A stretch of 64,000 nucleotides of DNA, from contig NZ_JARRAH010000001.1 of NCBI RefSeq assembly GCF_030553305.1, positions 868,001-932,000 of the forward strand, written 5' to 3'. The translations under genes and the position numbers were made by a program. Below the pieces are notes generated by a model. The model had not been told where the DNA came from. It did not search any database and saw only the letters and a program-made list of their open reading frames with translations. This stretch comes from Halomarina ordinaria (GTDB taxonomy: Archaea > Halobacteriota > Halobacteria > Halobacteriales > Haloarculaceae). Numbering within the stretch: position 1 is the first letter of the stretch; each line of letters starts with the position of its first letter. Positions 49,350 to 58,141 of the stretch are shown here, piece by piece.

Positions 49350-50093
49350 TCACCACTCCATGCCGCCGTTGATGGCGAGGATTTGCCCGGTCATGTAGCT
49401 CGACTCGGGACTGGCGAGAAAGCGGACGATGCCGCTGACGTCCTCGACCTCCGCGAAGCGGTTGAGGGGGATGCGCTCGATGATCTTCTCCTGGATGCGC
49501 TCGGGGACGTCGTCGAGCATGTCGGTGCGGACGAAGCCGGGGGCGACGCAGTTGGCCGTCGACCCCGAGCGCGCCATCTCCAGGGCGATGGTCCGCGTGA
49601 AGCCGAAGAGGCCGGACTTCGTGGTGGCGTAGTTGGCCTGGCCGTAGTTGCCCTGCTGGCCCACCACGCTCGAGATGTTGATGAGTCGGCCGTCGGGTGC
49701 CTCCAGGAGGTCGCCGAAGAACGTCTTCGTGCAGTTGAAGACGCCCCCGAGGTTCACGTCCATCACCCGCTCCCAGTCCTCGCGGGTCATGTTCTTGAAC
49801 GTCTTGTCGATGGTCAGACCGGCGTTGTTGACGAGCACGTCGGCGGGCCCGAACGCGCGCGAGACGTCCTCGTACATCGACGCGACGGCGTCGAGGTCCG
49901 AGACGTCGGCCTGGACGGCGATGGCGCTCCCCCCGCTCGCTTCGATGTCGTCCACGACGTCGTACGCCTCCGCCTCCGAGGAGCGGTAGTTGACGACGAC
50001 GTTCGCGCCGCGCTCGCCCAGTTCGCAGGCGATTCCCTTCCCGATACCGCGTGATGCGCCGGTGACGACGCACGTCTGTGATTCGAGTGTCAT
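49350..50093 (-). CDS. acetoacetyl-CoA/3-oxoacyl reductase (PhaB/FabG-like SDR)
   Basis: 247 residues from the ATG at 50093. Rossmann GASRGIGKGIA, NNAG, catalytic Ser (NISSVVGQQG) and Tyr-x3-Lys (YATTK); NGGMEW end. NADP(H)-dependent 3-ketoacyl reductase. Its place at the head of an operon with pccB, pccX and thiolase suggests PhaB, supplying 3-hydroxyacyl-CoA for PHA (PHBV); a fatty-acid role is possible but haloarchaea have little such synthesis. Confidence 0.85.
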   Translation of the reverse strand: MTLESQTCVVTGASRGIGKGIACELGERGANVVVNYRSSEAEAYDVVDDIEASGGSAIAVQADVSDLDAVASMYEDVSRAFGPADVLVNNAGLTIDKTFKNMTREDWERVMDVNLGGVFNCTKTFFGDLLEAPDGRLINISSVVGQQGNYGQANYATTKSGLFGFTRTIALEMARSGSTANCVAPGFVRTDMLDDVPERIQEKIIERIPLNRFAEVEDVSGIVRFLASPESSYMTGQILAINGGMEW

Positions 50094-50429
50094 GGTGTGG
50101 TGTCTGTCGCGCCCGTTCACCCCGGTCGGAGCCCGAAGCCGACATCGGAGATGAACCCGCGCACCGTTGTTGCGGTGGTCACTGCGAGCCGTATGAAAGG
50201 CTTGTCCTAATATGGCCTAGTAGAAAGTAGGTCGAATACATATAACACGTCAATCAGTTGAACGGCACCGAGTATCGGGCTACAGAGAGCTATTGTGTAC
50301 CGGTAACGACCAAGGTGTGTGATTTTATATCATGGAACGTATTCCCACGACACGATGAACCGCTGTCAGGAGTGCGCCCGTCGAGAACGGCAGTTATTTT
50401 AGGTACCCCTAAAACTAGGGGAGTAAGGA
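50094..50429. other. 336-nt divergent intergenic region
   Basis: Separates the ketoreductase operon from the glycosyltransferase gene. AT-rich segments at about 50232-50250 (ATACATATAACACG) and 50320-50335 (GATTTTATATCATGG) are plausible promoters. The iron box at 50399 and its overlapping repeat serve the glycosyltransferase side. No small gene seen. Confidence 0.5.
50399..50412. promoter_or_regulatory. candidate iron box with overlapping second inverted repeat
   Basis: TTAGGTACCCCTAA (50399-50412) lies 17 nt before the ATG at 50430. CCCCTAAAACTAGGGG (50406-50421), a perfect 6-4-6 repeat, overlaps its right arm, so three half-sites (TTAGG, CCTAA, CTAGG) stand in a row. Tandem half-sites allow binding of two repressor dimers, as in DtxR/IdeR operators. 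Confidence 0.75.
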
Positions 50430-51590
50430 ATGACCGCCGACACCTGCGTCATCGTCCCCACGATCCGGGAGTTCGAGTGCATGCGAGCGTACTTCGAGAA
50501 CGCCCGCGCACACGGGTTCGACCTCGACCGACTCCACGTCCTGTTCGTCACGGAGGACTTCTGTGACGTCGGGGCGATGCGCGACCTGCTCGCCGAGGAG
50601 GACGTCTCGGGGGCGGTGTTCGACGGGAGTCGCCGCGAGCAGTGGTACGCCGAGCACGGTATCGAGGCGTACTCGCACCTCGTCCCCGCCGCCAGCCACG
50701 CCGAGACGAGCTTCGGACTGCTCTACCTGTGGGCGAACCCCGAGTTCGAGTACGGCGTCTTCATCGACGACGACACGCTCCCCCATCCCGACTTCGACTT
50801 CTTCGGGCGACACTTCGAGAACCTCGCCTTCGAGGGCGAGGCGACGGCCGTCGGGAGCGACGAGCGCTGGGTGAACGTCCTCTGGCAGAACGCCGACGAC
50901 CACGGCCTCTACCCCCGGGGCTACCCCTACAGCGCGATGGACGAGTCCGTCGAGGTCGGCACCGAGCGCGTCGACCGCGTCGTCGCCTCCCAGGGGCTCT
51001 GGACGAACGTCCCGGACCTCGACGCCGTCCGCATCCTCATGGACGGCGACCTCAGGGGGCAGGCACAGACCCGGACCACGCGCGAGGACTTCGAGGGGGA
51101 CTTCGTCGCCCGCGAGGGCGACTACCTCACCGTCTGCTCGATGAACCTCGCCTTCCGCCGCGAGGTCGTCCCCGCGTTCTACCAGCTGCCCATGGACGAC
51201 AACCCCTGGGACGTGGGCCGGTTCGACGACATCTGGAGCGGCGTCTTCCTCAAGCGCGCCTGCGACCTCCTCGGGACGACCGTCTACAACGGCTACCCGC
51301 TCTGTGAGCACAACAAGGCGGAGCGCTCGACGTTCAGCGACCTGAACAACGAGGTCCCGGCGCTCGAACTCAACGAACACGTCTGGCACATCGTCGACGA
51401 CGCGGGAGAGGGGGCGAGCACCTACGCCGAGGCGTACGAGGCGATGGCGCGGGCGCTCGTCGACCACGAGAACGACTACATCAACGGGGAGTTCCTCACC
51501 TACGTCGGCGAACACATGCACGAGTGGGTCGAGTGCCTCGACGCGCTCGCGGAGGCCGAACCGGCGCCCGCCCCCGCCTCGGACGACTGA
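50430..51590 (+). CDS. RGP/UDP-arabinopyranose-mutase-like glycosyltransferase
   Basis: 386 residues. Family of reversibly glycosylated polypeptides (alpha-1,4-glucan-protein synthase-like): VIVPTIREFECMRAY start, DDD-type metal site in GVFIDDDTLPHPD (about residue 113), then CSMNLAFRREVVPAFYQLP and NPWDVGRFDDIWSG. These enzymes are sugar mutases or self-glycosylating proteins. Positioned behind a compound iron box just upstream of the iron importer; why iron would control it is unclear. Confidence 0.85.
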   Translation: MTADTCVIVPTIREFECMRAYFENARAHGFDLDRLHVLFVTEDFCDVGAMRDLLAEEDVSGAVFDGSRREQWYAEHGIEAYSHLVPAASHAETSFGLLYLWANPEFEYGVFIDDDTLPHPDFDFFGRHFENLAFEGEATAVGSDERWVNVLWQNADDHGLYPRGYPYSAMDESVEVGTERVDRVVASQGLWTNVPDLDAVRILMDGDLRGQAQTRTTREDFEGDFVAREGDYLTVCSMNLAFRREVVPAFYQLPMDDNPWDVGRFDDIWSGVFLKRACDLLGTTVYNGYPLCEHNKAERSTFSDLNNEVPALELNEHVWHIVDDAGEGASTYAEAYEAMARALVDHENDYINGEFLTYVGEHMHEWVECLDALAEAEPAPAPASDD

Positions 51591-51624
51591 CCGACTCGAA
51601 ATCGAACCAGCAGGTATAAGTGTT

Positions 51625-51638
51625 TTAGGCGAACCTAA
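51625..51638. promoter_or_regulatory. candidate iron box before the Fe(III) ABC importer
   Basis: TTAGGCGAACCTAA lies 7 nt before the ATG at 51646. A TATA-like GTATAAGT is at 51613-51620. This is the box with the clearest biological fit: it precedes an iron importer operon. Confidence 0.82.
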
Positions 51639-51645
51639 ACAAGTG

Positions 51646-52815
51646 ATGAGCGACGCAAACCGACCGCGCCGCGCGTTCCTCCAGGCGGCGGCGGTCGCTG
51701 GTACCGCAGGACTCGCGGGATGTATGGGGCTGTTCAGTGACGACGGCGAGAACGACACCGGCAACGGTACCGAAGGGAACGACACCGCCCCCGACACCGG
51801 GCAGATCGGCTCGGGTCGCGAGGGCCGCGGGACGCCCGGCGGGACACCGATGGAGGAGATGCCGGAGCTCTCGGGGACCATCTCGGTCTACTCCGGGCGC
51901 GGCGAACCCCTCGTCGGGGCGCTGTTCGACTACATGGAGGACCTCTACTCCGACCTCACCATCGACGCCCGCTACGACAGCTCCGTCGCGCTGGTCAACC
52001 GAATCGAACAGGAGGGCGACAACAGCGCGGCCGACGTCTACTACACCGTCGACGCCGGCGGCCTGGGGTCGCTCGCGGAGGCCGAACGGACCGTGACACT
52101 CCCCGACGACGTCACCGAACTGGTCAGAGCGGAGTTCCGCTCGCCGGACGACCAGTGGATCGGCACCTCCGGGCGCGCGCGCTCCATCCCGTACAACACC
52201 GAGGCGTTCTCCGAGTCCGACATCCCGACGGACATCATGGCCTTCCCCGAACAGGACCGGTTCGACGACGTGATGGGCTGGGCGCCCTCCTACGGGTCGT
52301 TCCAGTCGTTCGTCACCGCGATGCGCGTCCTCCAGGGACGCGAGGAGACGAAGGCGTGGCTCGAAGGGATGCTCGACTCGGGTATCCAGGAGTACAGCGA
52401 CGAGTTCGCCATCGCCCAGGCCGTCGCCGACGGCGAACTCTCCGCGGGGTTCACGAACCACTACTACATCCAGCGCGTCCTCGACGGGCCGAACATCAGT
52501 CGCGACGACCCGCCCGTCGCCACGGCGTTCACCGAGAACGACGCGGGGGCGGTGTTCAACGTGGCCGGGGCGGCCGTCGTCGACACCGCGGACGACGAGG
52601 AGATGGCCGCGAACTTCGTCCGACACCTGCTCTCGGCCGAAGCACAGGAGTACTTCATCACCGAGACGTTCGAGTACCCGATGATTCCCGAGGCCGAACC
52701 AATCGGCGAACTCCCCACCGTCGACGAACTGGAACCGCCCGAGCTCGACCTGGCTGAACTCGCGGACCTCGAGCCGACGATCGAGCTGCTCAGGGAGGTC
52801 GGCATCACCATCTGA
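51646..52815 (+). CDS. Fe(III) ABC transporter substrate-binding lipoprotein
   Basis: 389 residues; GTG at 51643 is an alternative start. Tat signal and lipobox (RPRRAFLQAAAVAGTAGLAGC), Asn/Thr-rich linker, then the FbpA/FutA-type fold: SVYSGRGEPLVGALFDY, ADVYYTVDAGGLGSL, SGRARSIPYN and the Tyr-rich GFTNHYYIQRV that would bind ferric iron. Head of a three-gene operon (1-nt overlap with the permease). Confidence 0.92.
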   Translation: MSDANRPRRAFLQAAAVAGTAGLAGCMGLFSDDGENDTGNGTEGNDTAPDTGQIGSGREGRGTPGGTPMEEMPELSGTISVYSGRGEPLVGALFDYMEDLYSDLTIDARYDSSVALVNRIEQEGDNSAADVYYTVDAGGLGSLAEAERTVTLPDDVTELVRAEFRSPDDQWIGTSGRARSIPYNTEAFSESDIPTDIMAFPEQDRFDDVMGWAPSYGSFQSFVTAMRVLQGREETKAWLEGMLDSGIQEYSDEFAIAQAVADGELSAGFTNHYYIQRVLDGPNISRDDPPVATAFTENDAGAVFNVAGAAVVDTADDEEMAANFVRHLLSAEAQEYFITETFEYPMIPEAEPIGELPTVDELEPPELDLAELADLEPTIELLREVGITI

Positions 52816-54398
52816 TGGCGACCGACACGGGGACCGAGCGGGGGAACGGGGGGCTGTCGGTCAGCGTCACGCTCGTCGCGGGCGCCATCGCGGCACTCGT
52901 CCTCACGCCCGCCCTGTGGCTACTGTTCGGGGCGTTCGAGGCGCGCGGCAGCCTCGGCCTGCTCCTCGCCGACACCACCGTCGAGGTGTTCGTCAACAGC
53001 GTCCTCCTCGCCGTCGGCGTCACCGTCGCCTCCATCGCCATCGCCGTCCCGCTCGCGTACCTCACCGTCCGGACCGACCTCCCCGGGAAGCGACTGTTCA
53101 CCGTCCTGCTGTCGATGCCGCTGGTCGTCCCCTCCTACATCGGTGCGTTCGCCTTCGTCTGGCTGTTCGGCCCGGGCGGGTGGGTGAGCGACGTCCTCGG
53201 CACCGTCGGCCTCGATTCCCCGTCTATCTACGGGCTGTGGGGGTCCGTCCTCGTGTTGACGCTCTACACCTACCCGTACGTCTTCATCACCACGCGGGCG
53301 GCGCTGAAGACGATGGACACCGCGCTGGTCGACGCCGCCAGGACGCTCCGGCACACCCGCTGGGAGGCGTTCAAGCGCGTCACCTTCCCGCAGATTCGAC
53401 CCGCCATCGCCGCCGGGTCGCTGCTCGTCTCGCTGTACGCGCTCTCGGACTTCGGGACGCCCCAGATAATGCGCTACGACGTGTTCACCCGCGTCATCTA
53501 CAGCGCGCGGGCGTACGACTTCGACCTCGCGCTGTTGCTGTCGCTCCAGCTGGTCGTCGTCACGCTGTTCATCCTCGCCGTCGAGGCCCGGGTGCGCGGC
53601 AGCGGCGTCCGCTCGGAGCATCCGGGGCGCCAGCCGACGCCCGTCCGGCTGGGTCGGTGGACGCTCCCGGCGATGGCGGCCTGCCTGCTCGTCCCCCTCG
53701 TCGCGCTCGCCGTCCCGCTCGGCGTCCTCTCGCACTGGCTCACCGCCGGGACGGCCTCCTACAGCCTCACGTTCCAGCCGCGCTACGGGGCCGCCTCGGC
53801 CGTCCTCTCGCTGGGGGCGGCCGTGGTGGCGGCGCTCTGTGCGCTCCCGCTCGCGTACGTCGGCGCGCGCCGGCGCGGCCTCCTCGCAGCGGTCATCGAG
53901 CGCGCCTCGTACGTCGGCTACGCCGTCCCGGGCGTCGTCATCGGCCTCGCGTTCGTCTTCTTCGGCGCGCGCTACATCGGAGAGGGCTACTCCTCCGTCG
54001 CCGTCGCCATCCCGCTGCTCGTGTTCGCCTACGTCGTCCGGTTCCTGCCGCAGGCCGTGGGGTCGACCCGGACCTCCTTCGAGCGCATCAGTCCCACGCT
54101 GGGGGAGGCCGCACGGACGCTCGGGGAGAGCCCGGGGGGTGCCTTCCGCCGGGTGACGCTCCCGCTCGTGGCCCCCGGCCTGCTCGGCGGGGCGGCGCTC
54201 GTCTTCCTCACGACGATGAAGGAACTCCCGGCGACGCTCCTCTTGCTCCCGGGGTCGCACACCCTCGTGACCTACCTCTGGACCGCGGAGCGGGCGGGTT
54301 ACTACGGACAGGCGGCGCTCCCGGCGTTCGCGCTGCTGGCCGTGAGCGCCTGCTCGCTGCTCGTCATGCTGAAACTGGAGGGATACGATGTCGAATGA
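52815..54398 (+). CDS. Fe(III) ABC transporter permease (two-domain FbpB type)
   Basis: 527 residues, about 12 membrane helices in two homologous halves. Each half has a permease EAA-type loop: DAARTLRHTRWEAFKRVTFPQIRPAI and EAARTLGESPGGAFRRVTLPLVAPG. Such fused permeases (FbpB/SfuB) import ferric iron with one binding protein and ATPase. The ATG overlaps the stop of the binding-protein gene by 1 nt. Confidence 0.93.
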   Translation: MATDTGTERGNGGLSVSVTLVAGAIAALVLTPALWLLFGAFEARGSLGLLLADTTVEVFVNSVLLAVGVTVASIAIAVPLAYLTVRTDLPGKRLFTVLLSMPLVVPSYIGAFAFVWLFGPGGWVSDVLGTVGLDSPSIYGLWGSVLVLTLYTYPYVFITTRAALKTMDTALVDAARTLRHTRWEAFKRVTFPQIRPAIAAGSLLVSLYALSDFGTPQIMRYDVFTRVIYSARAYDFDLALLLSLQLVVVTLFILAVEARVRGSGVRSEHPGRQPTPVRLGRWTLPAMAACLLVPLVALAVPLGVLSHWLTAGTASYSLTFQPRYGAASAVLSLGAAVVAALCALPLAYVGARRRGLLAAVIERASYVGYAVPGVVIGLAFVFFGARYIGEGYSSVAVAIPLLVFAYVVRFLPQAVGSTRTSFERISPTLGEAARTLGESPGGAFRRVTLPLVAPGLLGGAALVFLTTMKELPATLLLLPGSHTLVTYLWTAERAGYYGQAALPAFALLAVSACSLLVMLKLEGYDVE

Positions 54399-55539
54399 AC
54401 TGACACACACGCCGGCGTCCACGACGGACGCCACCGACGCGACGACAGCCGTACCGCGCACCGCCGACCCCGACGGGGCACCCGTCCTCGAACTCGACGG
54501 CGTCTCCAAGGCCTTCGGCGACACCACCGTCGTCGAGGACCTCGACGTCACCGTCCACGAGGGCGAACTGCTCACGCTGCTCGGCCCCTCGGGGTGCGGC
54601 AAGACCACGACGCTCCGGCTCATCGCGGGCCTCGAACGTCCCACCTCGGGAACGGTCCGCCTGAACGGCGAGACCGTCTCCGGCGACGGGTTCGTCCCGC
54701 CCGAGGAGCGCGACGTCGGCGTCGTCTTCCAGGACTTCGCGCTGTTCCCCCACCTCACGGCGGCCGAGAACATCGCCTTCGGGTTGCGCGACCTCGCGGG
54801 GGACGAACGCGAGCGCCGCGTCGCCAACCTCCTCGAACTCGTCGGGTTGCCGGACAAGGGCGAGGCGATGCCGGACGAACTCTCGGGCGGCCAGCGCCAG
54901 CGCGTCGCGCTCGCGCGTTCGCTCGCGCCCGAACCGCACCTCCTCCTGCTCGACGAACCGTTCTCGAACCTCGACGTCGACCTGCGCGTCGAGATGCGCG
55001 AGGAGGTCCGGCGAATCCTCTCCGAGGCGGGCGTCACCGCCGTCTCGGTCACGCACGACCAGGAGGAGGCGATGTCCATCTCCGACCGCGTCGCCGTCAT
55101 CTCGGCGGGGCGACTCGAACAGGTCGACACCCCCGAGCGGGTCTTCCAGCAACCCGCCTCGCGGTTCGTCGCGGGGTTCCTCGGCCACGCGAGCTTCCTC
55201 GCCGGGTCGGTCGAGGGGGAGGTGGTCGAGACGGGCCTCGGTCCCGTCGCCCGCGAGCGCATCCCGGGGCTGACCGCCGAGTACGACGGCACCGACATCG
55301 ACGTGCTGGTGCGTCCGGACGACGTCCACGCCCACGCCGACGGCCCCGACAACGGGACCGTCGTCCATCGGCGCTACCTCGGGCCGACGGTGCTCTACCG
55401 CGTCGAACTCGACGCCGGCGACACTATCTCCTGCATGCACAACCACGCCGACGAGGTCGGCCTCGACGACCGCGTCCGCGTCGACCTGACCGCCGACCAC
55501 GAGCTGGCGTGGTTCCCGCGAGGTGAGCGAGCGTGGTAG
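54388..55539 (+). CDS. Fe(III) ABC transporter ATP-binding protein
   Basis: 383 residues, overlapping the permease by 11 nt. Walker A (LLGPSGCGKTTTLRL), LSGGQRQRVALARSL, Walker B HLLLLDEPFSNLDVD, VTHDQEEAMSISDRV; the C-terminal TOBE-like domain (residues ~280-380) holds DVLVRPDDVHAHAD. The FbpC/PotA class. Its last codons (WFPRGERAW) lie in a sequence repeated twice downstream (see repeat). Confidence 0.93.
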   Translation: MSNELTHTPASTTDATDATTAVPRTADPDGAPVLELDGVSKAFGDTTVVEDLDVTVHEGELLTLLGPSGCGKTTTLRLIAGLERPTSGTVRLNGETVSGDGFVPPEERDVGVVFQDFALFPHLTAAENIAFGLRDLAGDERERRVANLLELVGLPDKGEAMPDELSGGQRQRVALARSLAPEPHLLLLDEPFSNLDVDLRVEMREEVRRILSEAGVTAVSVTHDQEEAMSISDRVAVISAGRLEQVDTPERVFQQPASRFVAGFLGHASFLAGSVEGEVVETGLGPVARERIPGLTAEYDGTDIDVLVRPDDVHAHADGPDNGTVVHRRYLGPTVLYRVELDAGDTISCMHNHADEVGLDDRVRVDLTADHELAWFPRGERAW

Positions 55540-55690
55540 CGAGCGGCCGAGCGGGAGCAGGGAGCGACGAGACTGTGTTCCCGCGAGGTGAGCGAGCGTG
55601 GTAACGCGAGTGACCGAGCGGGAGCAGGGAGCGAACCGGAGCGGAGCGACCGGGTTCCCGCGAGGTGAGCGAGCGTGGTAGCGAGCGACC
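55512..55690 (+). repeat. three direct copies of the end of the ABC ATPase gene
   Basis: The segment starting GTTCCCGCGAGGTGAGCGAG occurs at 55512 (inside the coding end), 55577 and 55654. Copies share ~28 nt (to GTGGTAGCG or GTGGTAACG), and the first two also share the following CCGAGCGGGAGCAGGGAGCG block. Spacing is 65 and 77 nt. The tandem copies fill the gap before the next gene, whose upstream GTG candidate at 55665 lies inside copy three. Confidence 0.8.
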
Positions 55691-55706
55691 TCGTGTCGGC
55701 ACAGCA

Positions 55707-57785
55707 GTGACGAACGCCGGCCCCGTTCGACGGTTCGCCGCCCGACGAGCCTGGTCGCTCGCGCTCTGTGCCCTCGCCGCGCTCGCCGGTCTCTCGGTCC
55801 TCCTCGTCGCCCGCGAACTGTTCCCCTACCTGACGGTGAACCACGACGAGGGGGTCTACCTCCAGCAGGCGGCGATGCTGCTGGAGGGGAACCTCTGGCT
55901 CACGACCGACCACCCCGGGGCGTTCCGCCCGTGGTTCTTCGTCCAGGACGGCGCGCGCCTCTACCCGAAGTACTCGCCCGTCCCGTCGCTGCTGTTCGCG
56001 CCGGGGGTCGCCGTCGGAGCACCGCGGGTCGTCCTCGGCCTCGTCGCGGCGGGGAACGTCGCGCTCGTCGGTCTGCTCGTCCGGGAAGCGTACGACGCGC
56101 CGACGGGCCTCCTCGCCGCCGGGGTCGCGCTGGCGACGCCGTTCTTCGTGCTCATCTCCGCCGCGTTCCTCCCCTACGCCCCGACGACGCTGCTGAACCT
56201 GCTGTTCGCGCTCGGATACGTCCGGATGGTCCGCCGGGGGAGCTACCGGTACGCCCTCCTCGCCGGGGTCGCCGTCGGCCTCGCGTTCTTCGCCCGGCCG
56301 TACACGGCGGTGCTGTTCGCGGCGCCGTTCATCGTCCACGCGCTCCTCACGCTCGTGCGAGTGGTCCGTGAGCGGGGGGTGCGCGGGGCGAGCGTCGTCC
56401 CCACCGCGCGCCTGCTGACCGTCGTCGCCCTGCTCGGGACCGCCGGCGTGGCCGTCACACTGGCGTACAACCGGGTCGTCACGGGCGAGGCGCTCCTGTT
56501 CCCCTACCAGGCGTTCGCGCCGCTCGACGGCCCCGGGTTCGGCTACCGACGGCTCCTGAACCACGACGTGGTGTACACGCCCGCGCTCGCGCTCCGGACG
56601 GCGGGCCACCTGCTGTGGGAACTCGCGACGCGCTGGACCGTCGCGCCCCCCGTCGGGACGCTCCTCGCGCTCGTCGGCCTGCTCACCGTCCGCGGAGAGG
56701 GTGAGGCGGGTCCCGAGGCGCTCCCCGACCGGACGCTCCGCCTGCTGTTCGTCGGCGTCGCGGTCAGTGTCGTCGTCGGCAACGTCTTCTTCTGGGGGTC
56801 GTTCAACGTCCTCGCGGACCTCGGTGACCCGACCGACGGGTTCATGAGCGAGTTCGGCCCCTTCTACCACTTCGACCTGCTGTTGCCCCTCGCGGCGTTC
56901 GGCGCGGCGGGGGCACGCCTGCTCGTGCGGCGGGGGCGCGCAGTCCTCGCCGCGCGGACCGACTACCTCCGCCTCGCGGCGCTGGTCGTCCTCGTGGTCA
57001 GTGCGCCCGCCCTGGTGGGCGCGCAGGTGACGGCCCTCGACGGGCCCGTCGAGGAACACGCCGCCGAGACGGAGAAGTACCGGACGGGCGTCGAACCGGT
57101 GGCCGAGGCGTCGTTCGACCGCGCGCTCGTGTTCGTCCCCCGGACGTACGGCCCGTGGCTCAACCACCCGTTCCAGACGCTCCGGAACGGCGGGTCGCTC
57201 TCGTCGGGTGACGTGCTCTACGCGCAGGACCGCGACGCCGCGGGGAACTTCGCGGTCGTCGACCGCTACCCCGAGCGAACGCTCTACCGCTTCACCTACC
57301 AGGGCGAGTGGGGGACCGACCCCGAGGCCCGGGTGACGCCCGCGCTCCAGGAACTCTCGGTCCGCGAGGGCGAGCGCCACGCGGTCGAGACGACGGTCGG
57401 AACCGTCGGGACGCCCTCGACGGCACGTCTGGAGACCGCGGAGGGGACCGCGACGGTCCCCGTCGAGGCGAGCGGCGAGTCGGCGACCGTCGAGTGGGCG
57501 CTCGACGACGACGGGGCGGCGGTCGGCGGGGAGTCGGTCCCGCTCGCGGCCGACGGGACGGAGACCGTCGCGCTGACGGTGACGTTCGTCCAGGAGGGCG
57601 GGTCGACGCTCACCTACCGACAGGAGGTGGCGGTCGACGCCTCGGAGGGGTCGGTCAGGATACTCTGGCCGGGGAAGACGTCGGTCTGTTCGCTCACGAC
57701 CGACTGCGGCCGCGAGGGGACGTACCTCCCCGACGGGGACTACGTGTCGGGGGCGTCCGTGAACACCACCGTCCGCACCCGTTAG
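55707..57785 (+). CDS. membrane glycosyltransferase of the GT39/ArnT-like class
   Basis: 692 residues from the GTG at 55707; the GTG at 55665 lies in the repeat and is rejected. About ten membrane helices in the first ~450 residues. The first extracellular loop carries the catalytic Asp-Glu motif (NHDEGVYLQQAAM), followed by PKYSPVPSLLFAPG; the C-terminal ~250 residues are a soluble beta-rich domain (TAEGTATVPVEASGE; LTVTFVQEGG). Probably transfers a polyprenyl-phosphate sugar to a surface glycan; acceptor unknown. Confidence 0.82.
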   Translation: MTNAGPVRRFAARRAWSLALCALAALAGLSVLLVARELFPYLTVNHDEGVYLQQAAMLLEGNLWLTTDHPGAFRPWFFVQDGARLYPKYSPVPSLLFAPGVAVGAPRVVLGLVAAGNVALVGLLVREAYDAPTGLLAAGVALATPFFVLISAAFLPYAPTTLLNLLFALGYVRMVRRGSYRYALLAGVAVGLAFFARPYTAVLFAAPFIVHALLTLVRVVRERGVRGASVVPTARLLTVVALLGTAGVAVTLAYNRVVTGEALLFPYQAFAPLDGPGFGYRRLLNHDVVYTPALALRTAGHLLWELATRWTVAPPVGTLLALVGLLTVRGEGEAGPEALPDRTLRLLFVGVAVSVVVGNVFFWGSFNVLADLGDPTDGFMSEFGPFYHFDLLLPLAAFGAAGARLLVRRGRAVLAARTDYLRLAALVVLVVSAPALVGAQVTALDGPVEEHAAETEKYRTGVEPVAEASFDRALVFVPRTYGPWLNHPFQTLRNGGSLSSGDVLYAQDRDAAGNFAVVDRYPERTLYRFTYQGEWGTDPEARVTPALQELSVREGERHAVETTVGTVGTPSTARLETAEGTATVPVEASGESATVEWALDDDGAAVGGESVPLAADGTETVALTVTFVQEGGSTLTYRQEVAVDASEGSVRILWPGKTSVCSLTTDCGREGTYLPDGDYVSGASVNTTVRTR

Positions 57786-58063
57786 ACGCGCAGGCGGACG
57801 TCGGTGCCGGGGACGCGCACCGCCGCGCCGCCGCGGCCCGCACGCCGGCGGGCCAGCCCCGACGCGAGGGTCACGGTGAGGACACCCGCGAGGAAGCCCG
57901 TCGCGACCAGCGCGGCGAGGAGGGGGTAGCTCACGACCAGCAGTACCGCCGGGATGACCAGTGCCACCGCGAACGCCACGAGGACGGCGCGAGCGTCGGG
58001 AACCGTGGGTGGGGTGGGGGTCGCCGAACCGGTGCGACCGGAGAGGGGTCGAGTCGTTCTCAT
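57782..58063 (-). CDS. small two-helix membrane protein
   Basis: 93 residues from the ATG at 58063. Two hydrophobic helices (AVLVAFAVALVIPAVLLVVSY; LLAALVATGFLAGVLTVTLA) between a Thr/Pro-rich N-terminus and a basic C-terminus (RRRAGRGG). Overlaps the stop of the upstream convergent gene by 4 nt. No family recognised. Confidence 0.6.
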   Translation of the reverse strand: MRTTRPLSGRTGSATPTPPTVPDARAVLVAFAVALVIPAVLLVVSYPLLAALVATGFLAGVLTVTLASGLARRRAGRGGAAVRVPGTDVRLRV

Positions 58064-58141
58064 CACGGTTAGAGGGAGGACTCCGGGGGACAAAAGTGCA
58101 ATCTGAAAATCATTTCTGTAGGCGGACGGACTGAAGTCGAG

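Noticed and set aside
50207-50225. TCCTAATATGGCCTAG as a fifth iron box
   Set aside because: Half-sites are in the wrong orientation and spacing (CCTAA before CTAG), so it does not match the motif.
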